Origin: Allacma fusca
Taxonomy: Eukaryota > Arthropoda > Collembola > Symphypleona > Sminthuridae
NCBI GenBank assembly: GCA_947179485.1
Contig: OX359247.1
Coordinates: 48,953,131-49,017,130, forward strand
DNA length: 64,000 nucleotides
Direction: 5' to 3'
Shown here: positions 56,214-64,000 of the stretch, piece after piece
How positions within the stretch are numbered: the first letter of the stretch is position 1
Layout: each line of letters starts with the position of its first letter
Notes under the pieces: generated by a model
Told to the model about the DNA's origin: nothing
The model's input: the letters and a program-made list of their open reading frames with translations, nothing else
Database searches by the model: none
Translations under genes and position numbers: made by a program

Positions 56214-59200
56214 ATGTCGATGGCCAAAAGACAGCACTGTTATTTGTGTGACCTGCCACGGATGCCCTGGGCGATGATCCACGACTTTAGCGAGCCGGTG
56301 TGTCGGGGCTGTGTCAATTATGAAGGGGCGGATAGAATTGAGAATGTTTTGGAGACGGCTCGGAACATGAAGAGGGCCCATCATGCTGCATTCCCGGACA
56401 CGGCCAGTCCCAGCTCCAGGTCAGGGCAGAAGAATGGAGGGATCTTCCATTTACCCCCACCCCATCATCCCCCGCCCCCACCTGTCCATCCCATGTCACA
56501 CTCTCATCACGGTCACCGGATCAGTAGCACCAGTATCGGAGGAGGCAATAGCATCAGCAGCATTCCGCCAGCGACGACAGTCCCCACGTCCCACAGTAAT
56601 ATGACGACAATAACGAGTGAGTTTTTCCTTTTCGTATGAAAGTTGGAGGGGGGGAGGGTTCCTTCCCCTGAGGGTATTGTAGTTGTTTAATTAGTTACTT
56701 GATCTTCACAGTGTTTACCTCTTGCCTAAATTAGATCCTTGCGTTTGGTGTGTGTAACCTTGAGGGGGGGGGCTGTGATTAGGGGATGATACTACTGCTA
56801 CTCCTGCTACTACTAGTTAAGGATACTAGTGAGGTCGCTGTCATACAGTTGGACTGGGAGATGGTTGATATTGACCTTGGTCCTTGGGGCTCCCTGGAGG
56901 GAATTAAGGGTCGTATTTTGGACCCTTGGCAGTTATTGCAATGCTTGTCTGGGAGGCTATTGTGTGTGTGTGAAGTTGGGATATTATCTGGTGGGGATAC
57001 ATTTTTCCGGGTGTCATTGCCATGGTTTAAAGTTTTGAGAGTTGTAGTGGTGTGTGGTATGTAGTGGAGATGATGAGTTTGTGACAGTGAGTTTTTTGTT
57101 TTTGTTCTGATTCTGTGGGAGTATTTTTACTACTTATTCCTTGAGTCGTTGTCTTCGCATTTTTAAAAAGGGAGATAAGGTGGTTGGAAGCAAGGATACT
57201 TACATTTGTGGCTGATAATCCCGTTACGACTGCCTGATAAGGAATGAAAGAACTAATTATATGTAGGGAATGAATCTATTTCTGAGTATAAATGATAAAC
57301 CTTTTGACATTGGTATCTCTCCGTTGAGTTCCGTGGTAGGGATAGCTTATTTTGAGTTCACTCCTAGAATTATGTGTTCATATATACAGATATGTCGGAT
57401 TTAAGGAAGGATTCAGGGGTATATGGAATTTTTAGTATATAATTATTCGTCGTGCCTCATCCGGGGGGACAATAAATCTTTCATTACCTTGGTAGAGAGT
57501 CTGTACACAACCACAATGTACTGACAATTAGTTAAATGAGTCAGGAATATTATTTAAAGACATAGTTTTGCATACTATGTGGGGAGAAGCCCCCTGTCGT
57601 CATTCCAGGTCTAGTAAAAATAGTTTGCTAATTATTGCTATTTTATCCAAGTTCCTTGGCTATGAATGCTAATTTTAAGATGTAATGGTTGTGTCTATCT
57701 CGACTTACTTACTTGTCACTGGAGACTTGTTCGGCTCAGGAACTTAGAAATAAATCCGCATTAGAATTTAAACATTGAGAACTGCGTGCTCACCGACTGG
57801 AAATGTGTTGAGAGCTATGATGATAAGATTTCTTATCCTAAAGGACATGTTTTCCTTACAGGAAATACAAGCGATTTAAGTAGATTCCTTGCAGGTTCAT
57901 GCACATGTAATTATATTTGCGACGGACTTGATATCTACACGTGCATACTGTTCACGTTATGAACAAGAAGTGATTGCGTTTATTAGCATGTTATTAAGCC
58001 CATGGATGGAAGTATCATTTGACAAGCATTTTTCCAATGAGGAACCCGATAAAGGCGCCTGATCATCGACCTCTACCCCAAAGGTATTGGGATGCATCCA
58101 ATGATTTCGTAGACTGGATTAGATCGGAACTAGTTAACTTTGAATAATGGAATTCCAATAATTAAATGAATGTTAAAATTAAAATTGAGGTTTTTTTTTT
58201 CCTTGAGATAAGTGAAACTAACTTGGTACATGTAATGAACGCATCGACTTATTCTACATAAACGTTTTTCAAGTCTACAGTATTAGTTGGTCACTTTTAC
58301 AAGATAAGGATAATGGTTGATGACGATGTGAAATTTTTATCTATCTTTCTCTACGAATAGGCGCTGGTTTATCTTACTTGGAGTGTTTGATAGTCAATTC
58401 TGTTGGATCAGCGCAGTCACAGTTGATTTGATGAGTTTGAAGTCGAGAGGTCAAATATAAACCATACGGTCTCCATGATGAATATGATAATTTTCTGGCC
58501 TACTGCTGTAATCATCAGCTAACATGCTCAAATTCGAGATAATTTTATGTGACTAACCGAAACGTACATTGATAAAATTCTAACTGATATTAAATTTAGA
58601 ATCATGGATCTTGTTCTGTCCACTTGTGTCAAATGTCTATATTTTCATCATTTCTGCAAGCTGTTGGGTTGTGGCCAGTGATTTTATTGCGTGCTGTGTA
58701 TTTTATTTCTGACCTGACTGCAGTAGTAGCAGTTTCCCACCCGTTTAATTTTTCCCTATTACGCTGATGATTTCATTTTACCCATTTTGAGCCGCTACGC
58801 TTTGCGGTGTTAGATTTAAGCTTATATATTGTTACTCGGCTTACTGCTTTAATGTAATAATAATCGTTGTCGTGTTTATGTTCCTTCTGTAATGACTGTC
58901 TACGTCTTTGTCTTTACTGTCATTCATTTAGTGCTGTATTTGAAATAAATGGTTATTTTGGGTAGGATTGTGTAATAATTCTTTCAAATTTACCATGAAT
59001 GAATGTTAATATGAATGCAAGTCCTGGGCCAATGATGTATGAATTTTTTTATGCATAAAACTTTTTCGCACTTTTAAAAGTTTATAGTTTTAGAATCCGA
59101 TCACACTAAGGAAATAACTAACTGAGAGAAGGCTGTCGCCGTTTTAGCTTTTAACAATTGCATTGTGTGTTCTTCCGTTTTATGATTTCCTTCAGGGTCA

Positions 59201-61597
59201 AGCCTGAACTTTCGATGGGCTTCCATGACGTGATTAGATTGTTCGGGACCAATAATTTCGGACGGTTACAAAAGTCTCTTGAAATGGTAGGGTGGATACG
59301 TGCTCACAATAAGTTGTTTTGTGTGAAGTCTGGAATTGATTAGCTAGCCGTATTTTCGAGAATTTCACGTGTAGGACAAAGTAGTAAACGACGTGGTAGT
59401 GGGGTGCGTGTGAATACAGTTTTGGTGGGCTGGTTTATTGATGTTCCATGCATAGTTGATGTGCATGTTGCATGCAAAGTTGATGTTGGCTCCATGTCAC
59501 AGATTATTTGTGTATAGTTTTTTGATAATATGCATGAGAAGTTACCTGTGAAAAAATGCGAGGGTATTCGCTCACTCACTGCATACAACAACATCTATTG
59601 CATGACAGATGACAGCTACAGGGAAGAAAATGATTTACTCCGACGGGATCCGTTCACGAGGATCCGAGCTTTACGAAGAAAATAAAAGTCTCGTGACATG
59701 CCAGCTCCATTGGAAGATTGCATGTGCTGGCAATAGTCAGCATGAATTGTTCACATGCGATCCTCTGAAATAGCTGACTCTCGGTACCCTTTATCTCTCC
59801 GTCTTACAGTTCATTCGGTCCTGTCTATGAGACACGGGGAATGAGAGAAACCATGCAATTCTCATTTCTACTGAATCGCATGGCTTTCCACCGTTTCTTT
59901 GCCTTCCTCATTTTCATTAAGGACTCAATGAAATCCCCTCAAACTTTTTCCTCAGCCATATACATAATTTTGACAAAGCTGCATATATAAACTAAATCGA
60001 CTTTTCGAGTTGATGCCCATTTTCGAACGGGGCTATAACCACATGTGAAAGTCTAGTTTAAATTAATATTCATTTAAGATGCTGGTTTATTAGTTCTTCT
60101 ATAGATGTTGATTCGCCCTCTACTGTAAATAGCCTTTTAAAAGATGAAATAAATGCTATAGGACAACAATTTTTTTGGTACCAACAGATCCCTGATTTTT
60201 ATGACGTTATATGTAAATACACTGCATGAAGATTGAACTTAATTTTAGCGGAATTTTTATGCTTAGACTGAGACAACCGCAATTTCTTTAGTGTTTAGAG
60301 AATTTTCTAATGTTACTTCTTTTGTGAGGTTATTTTTGATAGCTGATAAATAATTACGTAATAAATGAGCACGTTGTTTTTCAGCAGAAGGAAGCTCTCA
60401 AATGTTGTTTCCACCCATGAGGACGGGAGCGGGACTGATGGCGGTAATACCTCAACAGCAAGTACATCAAAGCCAGTCACAATCGCAAGGTCAACAGCAA
60501 GCACAGCAGCAGTCTGCACAGCAACCATCTCATAGTCGGCCTAATTCTCTACCTTCAACACCTATTACTCTGACTGGATTGAAGAGGTTATCCGAGGAAG
60601 ACTCCGATCAGAGCAGCAGTGAATCTAAAAGGTATTCCAAAATAGGCAAATAAATTAACGCCGTACTGTGTAGGGCATTGAGCATATCAGATACAATTGA
60701 AGCATGTGGGGCTCATTGTGAGATAAAATAAATTAGTCTATGAATATAATATTTTGTGTTTGTTTTAAATAAGGGCTGTGTTAGAGGATCAGTCTATTGG
60801 GCGTCCGCCGCTCTCCCGGGGTGAAAGTCTTCCTTCAGGGGCAGAAGCTGTCTTGACTGTTGGCAAGGATAAACCTCATAGAACGTCATCTTTTGATACT
60901 GCCACTTTGTATGCTAAGCAAGGAAACATTACCACAACTAATGGTATGCATTCAATTCTCTTTTGATTATGCTTTCAATTATGATATAAATAGTTGTACT
61001 TTCAAAATTGATAAATAACGACTAATCAGTAATCAGTTCTGATAGTATTAGAAATGTTCGTCAAAATTAGTTAGTCTATTATTTTCCTATAACAGTAAAT
61101 TTTCCAATATTGCAGTGAGTCGTCGTCCATCAGGATCATCATCGAGGCACGGAAGTACTCCACCTAGTTCGGACGGTGACTCGACTTCAAATGCTCTAAA
61201 ATGCACATTATGCCAAGAGAGATTGGAGGATACCCATTTTGTTCAGTGCCCATCTGTTCCAAACCATAAGTTTTGTTTTCCCTGTTCGAGACAGTCAATT
61301 AAAAGACAGGGAGCGGGTTCAGAGGTAAGAAATGCTTTATTTACTTTCATTCCTACTAAAGGGAAAATGAGTTTTAGGATAATTAATTTGATACGTGAGA
61401 TAAGTAGATTGAGTTTGCAATTTTAGCTAGTAGAGAAAAATTAACTAATGTTGTTTTGCAAATTGCAGGTTTACTGTCCGAGTGGAGAGAAATGTCCTTT
61501 AGCCGGGTCAACCGTGCCATGGGCTTTTATGCAGAACGAAATAGCTACTATACTCGGTGAAGATAGTTCAAAAGTCAAGAAAGAGAGAGAGACTTAA
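56214..61597 (+). CDS. IRF2BP: Interferon regulatory factor 2-binding protein homologue, five exons
   Basis: Exons 56214-56616, 60385-60631, 60774-60943, 61116-61324 and 61469-61597 give 385 residues. IRF2BP proteins are nuclear transcriptional corepressors with an N-terminal C4 zinc finger that mediates self-association and a C-terminal RING-like domain that contacts partners. Seen: C9, C12, C30 and C33 in the C4 finger, with [10 protein letters not shown] and [14 protein letters not shown]; a His/Pro-rich and Gln-rich disordered middle (about 70-300); and the C-terminal RING-like domain from about 303 with [35 protein letters not shown] and [14 protein letters not shown]. Both end domains match closely while the middle is much shorter than in vertebrates. 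Intron 1 is 3.8 kb; exon 2 has a tandem CAGCAG acceptor. Confidence 0.95.
56617..60384 (+). other. IRF2BP intron 1
   Basis: 3.8-kb intron, G/T-rich near its start and AT-rich later. No nested gene, transposon with clear ends or RNA gene was recognised. Short frames at 56786-57064 and 59158-59343 look non-coding. Confidence 0.6.
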
Positions 61598-64000
61598 AGC
61601 TTCCTAAAGTTTTCTTAAGTTGACATTTATGATATAATTTGGTGTTAAGTATAAATGTATTCTTAATGTTTCCTTCATCACTTACGTTCGGATAAGAATG
61701 AAAAGTTACACAATGATTATGTACAATTTCTGTTTCATGCACACAAGAAGCAATGTATGAATGTGGAAGTTAGATTTTCGACAGTAGGTGAAAACTGTGC
61801 ATGTGTTTAGTTTACATTCATTGGACACGGAATTAGATAGCCATGTTACTGTAAAGTTGAAGTAAGTCGTATGTGTTCGTCATATAAGGAATTCTGCTAT
61901 CACCGGTACAACGAACTTGTCTTGTAAAGTAGAGGATTTTTTCAAACGAAAGTATATTATACAGAAATCAGAATTGGTAACTCAATATATATGAAGTAAC
62001 ATCAGCTAGATTACGGAGGTAAATCAAGAATTAGACGCCTCCTGAAGGAAGTGTGTCAGTTGTGAACGGATTGCTAAAAGTGTTAAATTAAATACTTAAA
62101 TATAGTTCAGTGAACTAGTGAGTTGTAGATTTTGACTTGTAGTGGCTTAACCTTGAATTTTAATGTGAAGATAGTATAAATTGAACTGCCTTTGCGGGAT
62201 TTGCAGTAAAGAATGATAGTATATACATTTTTAGTGTCGGCTGCACAGTTTTCGTTTTTTTTTCGAAATGTTTTCGGATAGCTTTCCTGTTGAAATATGT
62301 TGAATACTTAATATTGTAGTTCTAAGGCAATCAAATATTTAATTGTAAATGGTAATAATAATTATTTGAAGAATCAACGTAATAATACCTATGTATTCAC
62401 GGTATGGAAAAAACAAGAGTTCAAATGAAAGCTAAAAATGTAGTAAGTTACTTGATCACGTCTTTACTTTGTACTGCATAAGAAAGTATGGGTAGTAATA
62501 TCTTTAAGCTTTGATATTCAGATTTGGTTTTATGGTAGTTGTAATGTAATAAATGGATGACAACTGTTACATTTTTGTTAAAGGCCAAAATAATTGTCTT
62601 CTCCCGTAAGCGTTCGGGTAGTTTCTTCTACACACTATACCTTAAATGCTGAAAAGTTTCAGCCCCAAATTTATTTAATGCATCTTTTCGTTAAATTGTT
62701 AATTGTATGCATTGTGTTACGACAGCTCGGCGATTCATTGTTTATTCTTATTCTTTCATTAGAATTCGAGTTTGGGTGCTCTGGTTTCGTCTTCTAAATT
62801 CGTTTCAGTTTTAATGTCATTGAGTTTTTTTTGTACGCATTTAAAGTTCAGATAGGAGATTGCTGCATTAAAAGGAGTCTCGTCTCAACACAGCCCCAAA
62901 GCGATCATTAGACTATTACGGGTTATCCGTAATTTTGTGTAGGCTTTACATACCTTCCTGAAATCTTGTTGCAACCAAGGAAGCTAGTATAAAATTACTG
63001 TGGACGTGCGGTCAACTGTATTTTTAAGGAAGGTTTAAGGTCTTGTTATATTTATGTACAGCTGTGAAAGACAATTTTGAATTACCCAAATGATTTACAA
63101 GACCTAGTTTTTTTGGAGGATACAAATTAAAAGCAATTTATTATTATCTGGCAAACTCAATGGATAAACAATACAATAATGTTTTACCCTTGTCTTTAAA
63201 TTTCTCCCATTATTTAAAAATGTACTAAGGACATCATAATTACAGTGACTCGAAAGCAACAAAGATGATTTAAAATATAAACATTTATGGAACAAAGCGA
63301 AACATCCAAGCCTTTGAGAGTGCAAAAGCAATTGATTTGTTAACTACAAAAGGAACATTTTGCATTTATAATATCATTGACATTATAATATATTTGTAAA
63401 ATTTGCGATGAATAATTTGCTTATTGCATTAATTACCTACTTTGAGATGCGGGCTTTTGCCGGTTGATTTCTACAATTCAACGGAATCCTGATAAGTCAC
63501 CACCGTCTATATTCTTATTCCTGTACTGTCTCTTCTTTACATGACAAGAGCTTGAAGTAGCCAACTATCAGCAATATTCTATGGGACAGCGATTGTCTAT
63601 TTAAACTCATTCCAAATGTACAAATTTTACGTGTAAATTGCGTTTTAATTTTGGGGTAGATGACAGGTCACTGAATTTATATTCTGAGTTTACACAATTT
63701 TAAATGTGTCTCGAAATTTTCCTCTAACATTTCCCAAGGATTTTCTTCTCTCTTCAATGATGCAAATATTTATGTAATATTTCCCACAATCTCCTGCAGA
63801 ATTGAGCACAAAATGATTACAGAAGTTTTCGAAATTGCCTATAAAAGGTTTTCTACACTACAGTAAAAAAGTCTCAGAGCGATTTCTCCAGGAATTTGTC
63901 TCCCAGTGTTGTAAAATGTAGGTATCCGAATTTAAGATAGGAATCAATTTAATTCTAATCTTAGAAATGCATTCACTATGCTGTTGATATAATTACATTA
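61598..64000 (+). other. Probable 3' UTR of IRF2BP and flanking DNA
   Basis: AT-rich sequence after the stop codon. AATAAA occurs at 62548-62553, about 950 bp downstream, which would give a long 3' UTR. The remaining bases to the window end show no recognised gene. Confidence 0.4.
62548..62553 (+). terminator. IRF2BP: Possible poly(A) signal for IRF2BP
   Basis: AATAAA within TGTAATAAATGG, 950 bp past the stop codon. Not verifiable without transcript data. Confidence 0.3.

Noticed and set aside
1-64000. tRNA, rRNA or other structured RNA genes
   Set aside because: None could be recognised by eye; a covariance-model search would be needed to exclude small ones.

Overview
The window is eukaryotic nuclear DNA. 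It is AT-rich, with spliced genes that use GT-AG introns, long gene-poor stretches and many small non-autonomous DNA transposons. Gene content (UDP-glycosyltransferase, RMDN/PTPIP51, LCLAT1, FAD synthase, a ZAD-like zinc-finger gene, Sgf11, SETD3, IRF2BP) points to an animal. The ZAD-like N-terminus and the Sgf11 without an SCA7 domain point to an arthropod, probably a hexapod. I cannot name the species from sequence alone.

Layout. 1-109: end of a hAT-like element cut by the window edge. 2379-3189: hAT-like element. 3508-5710 (+): four-exon UGT. 5.7-9.1 kb: no firm gene. 9102-10132: element with very long inverted repeats and a TA duplication. 10962-13730 (+): six-exon RMDN gene whose first intron is almost entirely one hAT-like element. 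13.7-20.5 kb: no gene recognised. 20481-25037 (+): seven-exon LCLAT1-like acyltransferase. 28196-29692 (+): FLAD1-type FAD synthase. 37608-30439 (-): eleven-exon zinc-finger gene. 37821-38914: Harbinger-like MITE with a hAT-like element nested in it. 40022-41166 (+): Sgf11. 44431-41615 (-): SETD3, convergent with Sgf11. 45480-47389: hAT-like element carrying a 39-bp minisatellite. 47.4-56.2 kb: mostly gene-free, with microsatellites and another hAT-like element (53213-54072). 56214-61597 (+): five-exon IRF2BP gene. The rest is probable 3' UTR and flanking DNA.

Two observations stand out. (1) The zinc-finger gene contains six single-finger exons in strict A-B-A-B-A-B order. Every intron of the gene is phase 1 and every internal exon is a multiple of three, so any subset of finger exons would keep the frame. 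Five of the six finger exons, and the exon before them, were pieced together partly beyond simple open frames. (2) Five complete hAT-like elements have perfect 8-bp target duplications. Each belongs to a different family and each is filled with its own short repeated word.

Exon models were built by eye from splice consensus, reading phase and family resemblance. No database search or RNA data were available. The genes are housekeeping or regulatory and form no operon-like pathway.
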